NCBI RefSeq assembly: GCF_000735455.1
Contig: NZ_JMPS01000008.1
Location: 84,601-148,600 of the forward strand
DNA length: 64,000 nt
Origin: Yokenella regensburgei ATCC 49455
GTDB lineage: Bacteria; Pseudomonadota; Gammaproteobacteria; Enterobacterales; Enterobacteriaceae
Direction of reading: 5' to 3'
The position numbers and the translations under genes are program-made. The notes under the pieces are model-generated. The model was not told the DNA's origin, searched no databases, and saw only the letters and a list, made by a program, of their open reading frames with translations. This document shows, in pieces, positions 19,699 to 28,574 of the stretch; positions within the stretch are counted from its first letter, which is position 1; each line of letters begins with the position of its first letter.

Positions 19699-20265
19699 AT
19701 GGGCAACACTAAGTTGGCTAATCCGGCTCCGCTGGGTCTGATGGGTTTCGGGATGACTACCATCCTGCTGAACCTGCACAACATTGGGCTTTTCCCGATG
19801 GATGGCATTATCCTGGCAATGGGCATTTTTTACGGCGGTATCGCGCAAATCTTCGCGGGACTGCTGGAATATAAAAAAGGCAATACCTTTGGTTTAACCG
19901 CCTTTACCTCTTACGGCTCTTTCTGGCTGACTCTGGTCGCTATTCTGCTGATGCCGAAAATGGGTCTGACCGAAGCGGCAAACGCGCACTTCCTGGGCGT
20001 TTATCTGGGTCTGTGGGGCGTCTTCACGCTGTTCATGTTCTTCGGCACACTGAAAGGCGCGCGTATGCTGCAGTTCGTGTTCCTGAGCCTGACCGTTCTG
20101 TTTGCTCTGCTGGCCATTGGCCACCTGGCTGACAACCCGGGCATTATCGTGGTTGCAGGCTGGATTGGCGTTATCTGTGGCGCCAGCGCAATCTACCTGG
20201 CGATGGGCGAAGTGCTGAACGAGCAGTACGGTCGTACCGTACTGCCGATCGGCGAAGCGCACTAA
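19699..20265 (+). CDS. satP: Acetate/succinate-proton symporter SatP
   Basis: A 188-residue inner-membrane carrier of the GPR1/FUN34/YaaH family, which takes up acetate and succinate with protons. The family motif NPAPLGLMGFGMTT is at about residues 6-19, and six hydrophobic segments follow. GAGGAA lies directly before the ATG. The yaaW, mbiA and yaaI genes found between satP and dnaK in E. coli are absent. Its stop overlaps the stop of the convergent MFS gene by four bases. Confidence 0.95.
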   Translation: MGNTKLANPAPLGLMGFGMTTILLNLHNIGLFPMDGIILAMGIFYGGIAQIFAGLLEYKKGNTFGLTAFTSYGSFWLTLVAILLMPKMGLTEAANAHFLGVYLGLWGVFTLFMFFGTLKGARMLQFVFLSLTVLFALLAIGHLADNPGIIVVAGWIGVICGASAIYLAMGEVLNEQYGRTVLPIGEAH

Positions 20266-21578
20266 TCTGCCGTTGTGCCCGGTGGCGTCTCACGCGCCGG
20301 GCCAATTTCACCTTTCCCTTCCCACTGCAGCCAGACCCCAATCCCCAGCCCCATTAGCGAAAGCGCCAGTACATACCAGGACGGTGCCAGCGGCGACACG
20401 CCCATCATTACCGTCACGACAATCGGTGTCAGGCCGCCAAAAATGGCGTAGGAGAGATTGTAAGAAAAAGAGATTCCGCTAAAACGAACTTCCGCCGGAA
20501 AGGCCCGAACCATAACATATGGAACGGCCCCGACTACGCCGACGCACAACCCAACCAGACCGTAGAGCAACACTAACTGTTCCGGATGCATACCCACCAG
20601 ATGGTAGAACGCCCAACTGGTACCTGCCAGCAACAATGAACCGACAATCAGCGTAGGGCCGGAGCCAAACCGGTCCGCCGACATTCCCGCCAGCAAACAA
20701 CCGATACAAAGCATGATAGTCGCCACGCTATTCGCCTGCAGCGTCAGCGCGGGTGCCATACCATGCTGTTTTTGCAGCCAAACCGGCGACATCAGGATCA
20801 CCACCACAATGCCTGCCGAAAGGAGCCATGTCAGCAACATCGAAAGCACTACCGCCTGACGGTGTTTTGTCACTACCGCTTTGACCGGTAGCTCCTCTGC
20901 CAGCGCTTTACGCTTTTGCATCTCGAGGAATACCGGCGTCTCCTGCAGCCAACGGCGCAGATACATCGCCAGCAGGCCAAACGCACCGCCGAGCAGGAAC
21001 GGGATTCGCCATCCGCCATCGTGAATAGCCTGCGGCGTCATGCTGGTATTGATGAGAGTTGCCACAACAGAACCCAGCAGGATCCCTACCGTCAGCCCGG
21101 CGGTCAGCGTACCGCAGGCAATACCGATGCGTCTGAAAGGCACATGTTCAGCAACAAACACCCACGCTCCCGGCACTTCTCCGCCAATTGCCGCGCCCTG
21201 CAGAATACGCATCAGAAGTAGCAGCAATGGCGCAACCAGGCCCGCCGAGGCGTAGGTTGGCAGCAAGCCAATCACCAGCGTCGGGACCGCCATCAGCAAA
21301 ATGCTCAGCGTGAACATCTTTTTGCGACCAACGAGATCGCCGAAGTGCGCCATGATGATGCCGCCAAGCGGTCGCGCCAGATAGCCTGCGGCGAAGATGC
21401 CGAAAGTCTGTACCTGACGTAGCCATTCAGGAATGTCAGCCGGAAAGAAAAGTTCGCCGACGACGGCCGCGAAGAAGACGAAAATGATGAAGTCGTAAAA
21501 TTCCAGCGCGCCGCCGAGGGCGGCGAGCGTCAGCGTTTTATAATCCTGGCGATTCAGAGGGCGTGCGTGTTGTGACAT
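20262..21578 (-). CDS. MFS transporter, metabolite:H+ symporter type
   Basis: A 438-residue major-facilitator protein with about 12 membrane segments, closest in pattern to the metabolite:H+ symporter (ProP/ShiA/CitA-like) group. It has GALEFYDFIIFVFF in the first segment (about 18-31), motif A in AHFGDLVGRKK after the second, and GGEVPGAWVFVAEH in the fourth. Such carriers take up citrate, shikimate, alpha-ketoglutarate or similar. The substrate cannot be read. It is not at this position in E. coli; it lies convergent with satP and upstream of mog with its own start. Confidence 0.82.
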   Translation of the reverse strand: MSQHARPLNRQDYKTLTLAALGGALEFYDFIIFVFFAAVVGELFFPADIPEWLRQVQTFGIFAAGYLARPLGGIIMAHFGDLVGRKKMFTLSILLMAVPTLVIGLLPTYASAGLVAPLLLLLMRILQGAAIGGEVPGAWVFVAEHVPFRRIGIACGTLTAGLTVGILLGSVVATLINTSMTPQAIHDGGWRIPFLLGGAFGLLAMYLRRWLQETPVFLEMQKRKALAEELPVKAVVTKHRQAVVLSMLLTWLLSAGIVVVILMSPVWLQKQHGMAPALTLQANSVATIMLCIGCLLAGMSADRFGSGPTLIVGSLLLAGTSWAFYHLVGMHPEQLVLLYGLVGLCVGVVGAVPYVMVRAFPAEVRFSGISFSYNLSYAIFGGLTPIVVTVMMGVSPLAPSWYVLALSLMGLGIGVWLQWEGKGEIGPARETPPGTTAD

Positions 21579-21690
21579 AGCGGACCATTCGTCTATTTTG
21601 GTTTACAGCAAGTGTAAATAAAAAGTGACTATACCGTAAAACCCACAACACGCTACTGCTGGCACAGGTTATGTTACAAACACCGCTTAT

Positions 21691-22278
21691 TCAGGATAAT
21701 GTCTCACGGCGTGCGCTTTTCGGGCGAAAAGCTGCTACCACCTGCGGGTTGGTTTCTACATACGGGCCTTCAAGAAGCTGTATACAATACGGTACACTGG
21801 CAAAAATCCCCGCCACCAGCACCTTACCATCAGCATCCTTCACCCCTTCAAGGGTTTCCTGAATCGATTTCGGTTGGCCCGGCAGATTGAGAATTAGCGC
21901 CTGCTTACGAATGACCCCCACCTGACGAGAGAGGATCGCCGTTGGGACAAAGTTTAGGCTAATCTGACGCATCTGCTCACCGAAGCCCGGCATCTCACGA
22001 TCGGCGATAGCCAGTGTTGCATCCGGTGTAACGTCACGACGCGCCGGTCCGGTACCGCCGGTGGTCAGCACGAGATGGCAGCTCATCTCATCTACCAGTT
22101 CACACAGCGTCTGCTCAATGATTGCCTGTTCATCAGGAATAAGCCGTGTCTGCACCTCAAACGGGGTGGTCAGCGCACTTTCCAGCCATGCTTCAAGCGC
22201 GGGGATGCCTTTGTCCTGGTAAACACCGCCAGAGGCGCGATCGGAAACAGAAACTAAGCCAATACGTAAGGTATTCAT
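21691..22278 (-). CDS. mog: Molybdopterin adenylyltransferase Mog
   Basis: A 195-residue enzyme that adenylates molybdopterin before molybdate insertion by MoeA. The MoaB/Mog fold begins with RIGLVSVSDRASGG, and the family core TTGGTGPARRDVTPDA (about 76-91) is present. The start at 22278 (MNTLRIGLVSV) matches E. coli; an earlier in-frame start would add 35 residues with no homology. Same strand as talB, separated by a GC-rich inverted repeat. Confidence 0.96.
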   Translation of the reverse strand: MNTLRIGLVSVSDRASGGVYQDKGIPALEAWLESALTTPFEVQTRLIPDEQAIIEQTLCELVDEMSCHLVLTTGGTGPARRDVTPDATLAIADREMPGFGEQMRQISLNFVPTAILSRQVGVIRKQALILNLPGQPKSIQETLEGVKDADGKVLVAGIFASVPYCIQLLEGPYVETNPQVVAAFRPKSARRETLS

Positions 22279-22357
22279 GATTTTCCTGTGCAAATAAAGA
22301 CGAATACACAGAATGATACACTGCAAGGAAGGGAACAGACAGGTTTCAGAAGAGGTA

Positions 22358-22381
22358 GCGTGACCGGGAACCCGGTCACGC
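22358..22381. other. Perfect inverted repeat between talB and mog
   Basis: GCGTGACCGGG and its exact complement separated by two bases, 10 bases after the talB stop. There is no T run after it, so it may be a weak or Rho-assisted terminator or a 3' mRNA stabiliser for talB. Confidence 0.65.
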
Positions 22382-22390
22382 AAGTAATGA

Positions 22391-23344
22391 TTACAGCAGG
22401 TCGCCGATCATTTTTTCCAGTTTTTCCTGGTCGATAGCAAACTTACGGATACCGTCCGCCAGTTTGTCTACTGCCATCGGATCCTGGTTGTGCTGCCACA
22501 GGAACTGAGATTCGGTAATACGCTGCGGACGTGCTTTCACTTCGCCGGTGTAGCTCAGTTTACGCTCGATAGCGCCTTCGCTTTCTGCCAGCTCTTTCAG
22601 CAGCGCCGGAGCGATGGTCAGACGGTCACAACCGGCCAGCTCAAGGATCTCGCCGACGTTACGGAAGCTTGCGCCCATCACCACAGTTTCGTAACCGTGC
22701 TGTTTGTAGTACTGATAAATTTCAGTCACTGACACCACGCCCGGATCTTCTGCAGGTGCGTACTCTTTCTTATCGGTGTTGGATTTGTACCAGTCGAGGA
22801 TACGACCAACAAACGGAGAAATCAGGAACACGCCCGCTTCCGCACAAGCACGCGCCTGGGCGAAGGAGAACAGCAGGGTCAGGTTACAGTTGATGCCTTC
22901 TTTTTCCAGCTGCTCAGCGGCACGGATGCCCTGCCAGGTAGAAGCCAGTTTGATAAGGATGCGGTCGTTGCTGATACCGGCATCGTTATACAGTTTGATC
23001 AGGCGTTTGGCTTTCGCGATAGAGGCGTCGGTGTCATAAGACAGACGAGCATCGACTTCGGTAGAGATACGGCCCGGGATAAGTTTCAGGATTTCCAGAC
23101 CGATGTTCACCGCCAGTTTGTCGGTCGCATCAACGACCTGCTGAGCGCGATCGCTGCTCTGCGCTTTTGCCCATGCAACCGCTTCGTCAATCAGTTTACG
23201 GTATTCAGGGATCTGCGCGGCGTTCAGAATCAGTGAAGGGTTGGTTGTAGCATCCTGCGGCTGATACAGCTTCATTGCCGCGATGTCTCCGGTGTCTGCC
23301 ACCACAGTGGTGTACTGACGCAGGGAGGTCAATTTATCCGTCAT
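22391..23344 (-). CDS. talB: Transaldolase B
   Basis: A 317-residue cytoplasmic pentose-phosphate enzyme moving a dihydroxyacetone unit between sedoheptulose 7-phosphate and glyceraldehyde 3-phosphate. The Schiff-base lysine is Lys132 in [12 protein letters not shown], and the N-terminal TTNPSLIL motif (33-40) is intact. Length matches E. coli TalB. Divergent from yaaJ with a 192-base spacer. Confidence 0.98.
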   Translation of the reverse strand: MTDKLTSLRQYTTVVADTGDIAAMKLYQPQDATTNPSLILNAAQIPEYRKLIDEAVAWAKAQSSDRAQQVVDATDKLAVNIGLEILKLIPGRISTEVDARLSYDTDASIAKAKRLIKLYNDAGISNDRILIKLASTWQGIRAAEQLEKEGINCNLTLLFSFAQARACAEAGVFLISPFVGRILDWYKSNTDKKEYAPAEDPGVVSVTEIYQYYKQHGYETVVMGASFRNVGEILELAGCDRLTIAPALLKELAESEGAIERKLSYTGEVKARPQRITESQFLWQHNQDPMAVDKLADGIRKFAIDQEKLEKMIGDLL

Positions 23345-23536
23345 GATAGTGTCTCTTTAAACAGCTGTTAAGGGGATATAACCAATGTTCACTGATGATA
23401 ACACGACGTTGGGTCAGCGCAACCTGGGACCGTGCAAGAGCGCAGAGTATGATAAACTCATCGTCACCGATAATGGATTATCCTTAAAAATGGTAGCGCT
23501 TACACGGGTGTGCCAGAAAAGGCTCGAGGATGCTAA

Positions 23537-24967
23537 ATGCCTGATTTTTTATCTTTCATAAATGAAATCCTCTGGGGCTCAGTGATGATTTATCTGCTGC
23601 TGGGTGCCGGAGTCTGGTTTACCTGGCGGACGGGCTATATTCAGTTCCGTTATATTCGTCACTTTGGTAAAAGTCTGAAAAGCAGCCTGCGCCCTCAGGA
23701 AGGAGGCTTAACTTCTTTTCAGGCGCTCTGTACCAGCCTCGCCGCGCGCGTGGGCAGCGGTAACCTGGCGGGGGTCGCGATTGCCATCACCGCAGGCGGC
23801 CCGGGTGCGGTTTTTTGGATGTGGGTTTCCGCTATCATCGGCATGGCCAGCAGTTTTGCAGAGTGTTCCCTGGCACAGCTCTATAAAGAGCGTGATGCTA
23901 GCGGGCAATTTCGCGGTGGTCCGGCATGGTATATGGCGCGGGGTCTTGGCATGCGCTGGATGGGCGTGCTGTTTTCTGTTTTCCTGCTCATCGCCTATGG
24001 CCTTATCTTCAATACCGTACAGGCAAACTCGGTCGCCAACGCTGCCCATTACGCATTTCAAATTCCTAAGCTTGCTACCGGCGTGCTTCTGGCGCTCCTG
24101 ACGCTGCTGTTCATCGTGCGCGGACTGCGCGGTGTGGCGCGGCTGATGCAGTGGATCGTGCCATTTATGGCCATCCTGTGGGTGGCGACCAGCGTGATAA
24201 TCAGTCTTAGCCACCTGAGCGAACTCCCGGGCATTCTGAGCGGAATTATCCGTAGCGCCTTTGGCTGGCAGGAAGCCGCAGCCGGTGCGGTGGGCTACAC
24301 CATCAGCCAGGCCCTGACCAGTGGGATCCAGCGCGGCATGTTTTCAAACGAAGCCGGGATGGGTTCTACCCCAAACGCAGCGGCAGCGGCGGCGTCCTCT
24401 CCCCCGCATCCGGCGGCCCAGGGCATCGTGCAGATGATAGGCGTTTTTACCGACACCATTATTATCTGCAGCGCCAGCGCGATGATTGTTCTGCTGGCAG
24501 GGCACGAAACCGCCTTTAGCGGCAGCAGCGGGATCACCCTCATCCAGCAGGCTATGGCGGCACTGACCGGCGGCTGGGGGGCGGGTTATGTCACCTTTAT
24601 CGTATTATTGTTTGCCTTTACTTCGATCGTTGCCAACTACGTTTATGCGGAAAACAATCTGTTCTTTTTACGACTGCACACGCCGCGCAACGTCTGGATC
24701 TTACGCAGCGTCACACTGCTAATGGTGATAGCGGGGACCATGCTGACGATACCGCTCGTCTGGCAAATGGCGGATATCATTATGGCGTTAATGGCTATAA
24801 CCAACCTGACGGCTATTCTGCTGCTTTCACCGGTGGTCAAAATCATCGCCAGCGACTACCTTCGCCAGCGCAGACTCGGTTTAAAACCGGTCTTCGACCC
24901 AGCACGCTACCCGGAAATTGAACAGCAACTGGCACCTGAGAGCTGGGACGATGCGTCACGCCAATAG
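23537..24967 (+). CDS. yaaJ: Sodium:alanine symporter-family transporter YaaJ
   Basis: A 476-residue AGCS-family carrier with about 10-11 membrane segments. The family signature GSGNLAGVAIAITAGGPGAVFWMW (given here in part: positions about 74-97) and the SNEAGMGSTPNAAAAA loop (about 272-287) are well preserved. It should import alanine or glycine with sodium; YaaJ itself is poorly characterised. Position between talB and yaaA is as in E. coli. It ends 66 bases before yaaA on the same strand. Confidence 0.93.
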   Translation: MPDFLSFINEILWGSVMIYLLLGAGVWFTWRTGYIQFRYIRHFGKSLKSSLRPQEGGLTSFQALCTSLAARVGSGNLAGVAIAITAGGPGAVFWMWVSAIIGMASSFAECSLAQLYKERDASGQFRGGPAWYMARGLGMRWMGVLFSVFLLIAYGLIFNTVQANSVANAAHYAFQIPKLATGVLLALLTLLFIVRGLRGVARLMQWIVPFMAILWVATSVIISLSHLSELPGILSGIIRSAFGWQEAAAGAVGYTISQALTSGIQRGMFSNEAGMGSTPNAAAAAASSPPHPAAQGIVQMIGVFTDTIIICSASAMIVLLAGHETAFSGSSGITLIQQAMAALTGGWGAGYVTFIVLLFAFTSIVANYVYAENNLFFLRLHTPRNVWILRSVTLLMVIAGTMLTIPLVWQMADIIMALMAITNLTAILLLSPVVKIIASDYLRQRRLGLKPVFDPARYPEIEQQLAPESWDDASRQ

Positions 24968-25033
24968 CAACCATCGAACACTTCACATCCATTTTTTGTT
25001 AAAGTCTGGGGAAAATTCCTGCAAGGACTGGAT

Positions 25034-25810
25034 ATGCTGATACTGATTTCACCTGCAAAAACGCTCGATTACCAAAGCCCGCTGGCAACACAGCGCTATA
25101 CCCAGCCTGAACTGCTGGATCACTCGCAAAAGCTTATCCGTGAAGCCCGTAAGCTGTCAGCGCCGCAAATCGGCAAACTGATGCACATCAGCGATAAGCT
25201 CGCCGATCTCAACGCCACCCGTTTTCACGACTGGCATCCGGACTTTACGCCGGATAATGCGCGCCAGGCGATCCTTGCGTTTAAAGGCGATGTCTATACC
25301 GGACTGCAGGCTGAAACCTTCAGCGAGGCAGATTTCGATTTTGCCCAGCAGCATCTGCGCATGCTCTCAGGCCTGTACGGCGTACTGCGCCCGCTGGATC
25401 TGATGCAGCCATACCGCCTGGAGATGGGCATTCGTCTGGAAAACAGTCGGGGAAAAGATCTGTACCATTTCTGGGGCGATACCATCACCGACAAGCTCAA
25501 CGATGCGTTGAAGGCACAGGGTGACGACGTCATCATTAACCTCGCCTCAGATGAGTATTTCAAATCCGTTAAACCGAAGAAGCTGCAGGGCCAGCTGATT
25601 AAGCCGGTGTTCCTGGATGAGAAAAACGGCACGTTCAAAGTCATCAGCTTCTACGCCAAAAAAGCACGTGGCCTGATGAGCCGCTATATCATAGAAAATC
25701 GCCTGACGAAGCCGGAGCAGCTGACAGGATTTGACGGCGAAGGCTATTTCTTTGATGAAGAAGCCTCAGCGAAAGGTGAACTGGTGTTTAAACGCCACGA
25801 ACAGCGTTGA
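25034..25810 (+). CDS. yaaA: Peroxide stress protein YaaA
   Basis: A 258-residue DUF328/UPF0246 protein; in E. coli YaaA lowers free iron and limits oxidative DNA damage during peroxide stress as an OxyR target. Conserved patterns include [13 protein letters not shown] at the start, [22 protein letters not shown] (about 112-133) and [11 protein letters not shown]. The ATG has AAGGA upstream. A near-perfect hairpin at 25813-25842 follows directly. Confidence 0.95.
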   Translation: MLILISPAKTLDYQSPLATQRYTQPELLDHSQKLIREARKLSAPQIGKLMHISDKLADLNATRFHDWHPDFTPDNARQAILAFKGDVYTGLQAETFSEADFDFAQQHLRMLSGLYGVLRPLDLMQPYRLEMGIRLENSRGKDLYHFWGDTITDKLNDALKAQGDDVIINLASDEYFKSVKPKKLQGQLIKPVFLDEKNGTFKVISFYAKKARGLMSRYIIENRLTKPEQLTGFDGEGYFFDEEASAKGELVFKRHEQR

Positions 25811-25812
25811 GT

Positions 25813-25842
25813 TCAGGCCCCATCCCGCGGGATGAGGCCTGA
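25813..25842. terminator. Hairpin between convergent yaaA and yaaX
   Basis: Arms of 14 bases (25813-25826 and 25829-25842) pair with a single C/A mismatch around a two-base loop. No clear T tract on either strand, so termination strength is uncertain, but its place between convergent stops suggests that role. Confidence 0.5.
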
Positions 25843-25850
25843 GTAAGAAG

Positions 25851-26174
25851 TTAGTCGCGATCGTGACCGTAAGCATGGCCGTGGCCATGATCGTGATGAT
25901 CGCCCTGATCGTTGTCATCGCCATGACCATGATGACGGTATTCATCATGCGGATGCCAGCGATTGTCGCGCCATTCGTAGTGTCTGCCCCACCAGTCATG
26001 ATCGCGCCAGTTGCCACCATCCCAGTAGTAACCGCGATCGTCGCGATCGCCAATCTGCAGTTTCACTGCAGGCACCAGGGTGATTTCTTCTGCGTGTACG
26101 ATGACCGGAGCAACTATGGTCGGAGCAACCAGCAACATGGATAGCGCAAGGAAAACAGGTTTCATAACAGACAT
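25851..26174 (-). CDS. yaaX: Exported His/Asp-rich DUF2502 protein YaaX
   Basis: A 107-residue small protein with an N-terminal signal peptide (hydrophobic run to about residue 25, cleavage likely after VHA, before EEITLVP). The conserved core is [21 protein letters not shown] (about 34-54), and the C-terminal third is built almost only of His, Asp and Gly ([19 protein letters not shown]). E. coli YaaX at the same locus has the same layout. Function is unknown; the tail could bind divalent metals in the periplasm (inference). The first ATG has GGAGGG eight bases upstream; a second ATG three codons later is possible. Confidence 0.85.
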   Translation of the reverse strand: MSVMKPVFLALSMLLVAPTIVAPVIVHAEEITLVPAVKLQIGDRDDRGYYWDGGNWRDHDWWGRHYEWRDNRWHPHDEYRHHGHGDDNDQGDHHDHGHGHAYGHDRD

Positions 26175-26320
26175 AGGTAACGCCCTCCATCACTGCCCAA
26201 TGTGGGCTGATAGATTAAGCGTATCCGAGCACTACCCATTTCGTTATTGTCCGCAATCCTAATCTTTGCGAACCCGCATTTAATGAGCATTCCTGCACGA
26301 TTTCTACATAATTTCTCCCC

Positions 26321-26346
26321 GTTTCCCCCTCCGAAGAAGAGGAAAC
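26321..26346 (-). terminator. TTCG-loop hairpin after thrC
   Basis: On the minus strand an 11-pair stem with G-U pairs closes a TTCG tetraloop eight bases after the thrC stop. No T run follows, so it may be a 3' mRNA stabiliser or a Rho-dependent end rather than a classical terminator. Confidence 0.45.
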
Positions 26347-26353
26347 AGAGAAA

Positions 26354-27640
26354 TTACGCTTTACTCATCAGCAGCTGACGCAGCGCGGCGAAATCAGCAG
26401 GCAGATTCTCTGAAAGCAGCGGTAAATCCGCACGTTCCGCCAGCGCCTGCGGTAACGGCAGCGTTTCACCAAGAATCGCTTCCACGCTCTCTTTAAACTT
26501 CGCCGGATGCGCTGTACCGAGGAACAGGCCATATTCGCCAGGATGAAGCTGGTCGCGCAGCGCGCGATACGCCACCGCCGCATGCGGTTCAGAGGTGTAG
26601 CCAATCTGCTGAAGTTCAAGCATCGTGGCTTTGGTGGTTTCGTCATCCACCGCCGCATAGCCGAGATCGCTCAGGCGCCAGATTTTACGGCGGAACAGCT
26701 CCTCTACGCGCGGCCAGTTGTTCGGCTGGCTGACATCCATCGCGTTGGAAAGCGTGGCCTGGGTTTTATTTGGCTTCCACTCCCCTGCTTTCAGGAAGCG
26801 CGGCACGGTGTCATTTACGTTGGTCGCCGCAATAAAGCGCTTCACTGGTAAACCTAATGATTTCGCCAGCAGGCCAGCGGTCAGGTCGCCGAAGTTACCG
26901 CTTGGTACCGAGATAACCAATTGGTTGCGAGCTTCCTGCGGCAGCTGCGCCACCGCCTCAAAGTAGTAGCATATTTGCGCCAGCAGACGGCTGATATTGA
27001 TTGAGTTTGCCGAATTCAGCCCCAGCGCCTTTTTGAGTTCTTCATCGTCGAAGGCCTGTTTGACCAGCGCCTGGCAGGCATCAAAATCACCATCAATTGC
27101 CACGGTTTCAATATTGCCGCCGAGAGTACAGAACAGCTTCTCCTGCAGCGGGCTGATTTTGCCACGCGGATAAAGGATCACCACGCGAACGTTTTTCAGA
27201 CCATAAAACGCATGCGCCACGGCAGCACCAGTATCACCGGAGGTGGCGGTCAGAATCGTCACCGGCGTGTCACCGCTGATGTGGGTAAGCATCTGAGCCA
27301 TAAAACGGCCGCCGAAGTCTTTGAACGCCAGCGTCGGACCATGGAACAGCTCCAGGCAGCCCACGTCGTCTTCAACTTTGCTCACCGGTGCCGGGAAGGC
27401 AAACGCCGCGCGGACGCGCTCTTCCATCAGCTCCTGAGGAATTTCATCACCAATGAAGGCGGAGAGAATTTTGGCACTGCGGGAGACGAAATCCTGTTTC
27501 AGCATCTCGTCAATTTCCGTCAGATTGAACTCCGGCAGGTCATGCGGGAAGAACAGCCCTTGTTGCTTACCAAGCCCTTGTGTAACGGCCTGCGCAAAGC
27601 TGACCTGCTCATTGTGATCTTTTAAATTGTAGAGTTTCAT
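26354..27640 (-). CDS. thrC: Threonine synthase ThrC
   Basis: A 428-residue PLP enzyme turning O-phosphohomoserine into threonine, the last step of the pathway. The PLP lysine is Lys107 in HGPTLAFKDFGG, followed by the phosphate-binding TATSGDTGAAVAHAF motif (about 130-144). Length equals E. coli ThrC. Third gene of thrABC, starting three bases after thrB; expression is set by the thrL attenuator. Confidence 0.98.
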   Translation of the reverse strand: MKLYNLKDHNEQVSFAQAVTQGLGKQQGLFFPHDLPEFNLTEIDEMLKQDFVSRSAKILSAFIGDEIPQELMEERVRAAFAFPAPVSKVEDDVGCLELFHGPTLAFKDFGGRFMAQMLTHISGDTPVTILTATSGDTGAAVAHAFYGLKNVRVVILYPRGKISPLQEKLFCTLGGNIETVAIDGDFDACQALVKQAFDDEELKKALGLNSANSINISRLLAQICYYFEAVAQLPQEARNQLVISVPSGNFGDLTAGLLAKSLGLPVKRFIAATNVNDTVPRFLKAGEWKPNKTQATLSNAMDVSQPNNWPRVEELFRRKIWRLSDLGYAAVDDETTKATMLELQQIGYTSEPHAAVAYRALRDQLHPGEYGLFLGTAHPAKFKESVEAILGETLPLPQALAERADLPLLSENLPADFAALRQLLMSKA

Positions 27641-27643
27641 CGG

Positions 27644-28573
27644 TTATCCCACTACTCGAGCGCCCGCCGTATCCAGCCGGCAAATATGAACGAAGCCTTC
27701 CTGATTTTGCAGATAGTGTTTACTCAGCCAGTCTGCCACGCGCTGCGCGGTTTCCGGTTTATCACACAAAGCAAACATCGTCGGGCCGGAGCCAGAAATA
27801 CCGCTGGCAAGAGCACCAATTTCCGCCACCGCCTGGCGCGCTTCGCCGAAGCCTGGCAACAGTTTGGTGCGATAAGGTTCAGCAATCACGTCCTTCATCA
27901 GTTTCGCCGCCAGCAGTGGCTGACGGGAATAACAGGCGTGAATGAATCCGGCCAGGTGTCGCCCGTGGGCAATACAGTCCTGGCGGCGATACTGCGCGGG
28001 TAAAATCGCCCGCGCTTCGGCCGTTGAGACTTTAATCCCCGGATACGCCAGTACCCACAGCCACTCATCAAAGCCTGGCACCTGCTGGCTGATAATGCCG
28101 CATTCCTCAATCATCAACTGCATCCCACCGAGATAGCACGGCGCGACGTTGTCATAGTGAATGCTGCCAGAGATCCGCCCTTCCAGCTCGCCCATCAACG
28201 CCAGCATCCGGTGCTGGTTGAGCGGCTTTCCGCAGTACTCATTCATCGCCACCAGGGCCGCAACCACCGAACAGGCGCTGGAGCCAAGGCCGGAGCCGAT
28301 GGGCATATTTTTTTCCAGCGTCATAGCAACCGGAACAGTTTTGCCAATCTCCTGGCAAAAACGCTCCCAGCATTGATAAACAATGTTCTCACGGGGTTCT
28401 GGCGGCAGTTTACTGGCAAAACGTCCCAGGTTTTGCAGGCTAAAGCTGCTGGCTGCCTCAACGGAGACGTTGTCGCCAAGCAACGTACCGTCAACCGGCA
28501 TGACCGCCGCGCCGAGGACATCAAATCCAACGCTCATATTGGCGCTGGAGGCCGGGGCATAGACTTTCACCAT
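27644..28573 (-). CDS. thrB: Homoserine kinase ThrB
   Basis: A 309-residue GHMP-family kinase phosphorylating homoserine. The ATP-binding motif [17 protein letters not shown] (about 91-107) is intact, and the N-terminal [18 protein letters not shown] is typical. Length matches E. coli. It starts one base after the thrA stop, so translation is probably coupled. Confidence 0.98.
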   Translation of the reverse strand: MVKVYAPASSANMSVGFDVLGAAVMPVDGTLLGDNVSVEAASSFSLQNLGRFASKLPPEPRENIVYQCWERFCQEIGKTVPVAMTLEKNMPIGSGLGSSACSVVAALVAMNEYCGKPLNQHRMLALMGELEGRISGSIHYDNVAPCYLGGMQLMIEECGIISQQVPGFDEWLWVLAYPGIKVSTAEARAILPAQYRRQDCIAHGRHLAGFIHACYSRQPLLAAKLMKDVIAEPYRTKLLPGFGEARQAVAEIGALASGISGSGPTMFALCDKPETAQRVADWLSKHYLQNQEGFVHICRLDTAGARVVG

Positions 28574-28574
28574 C

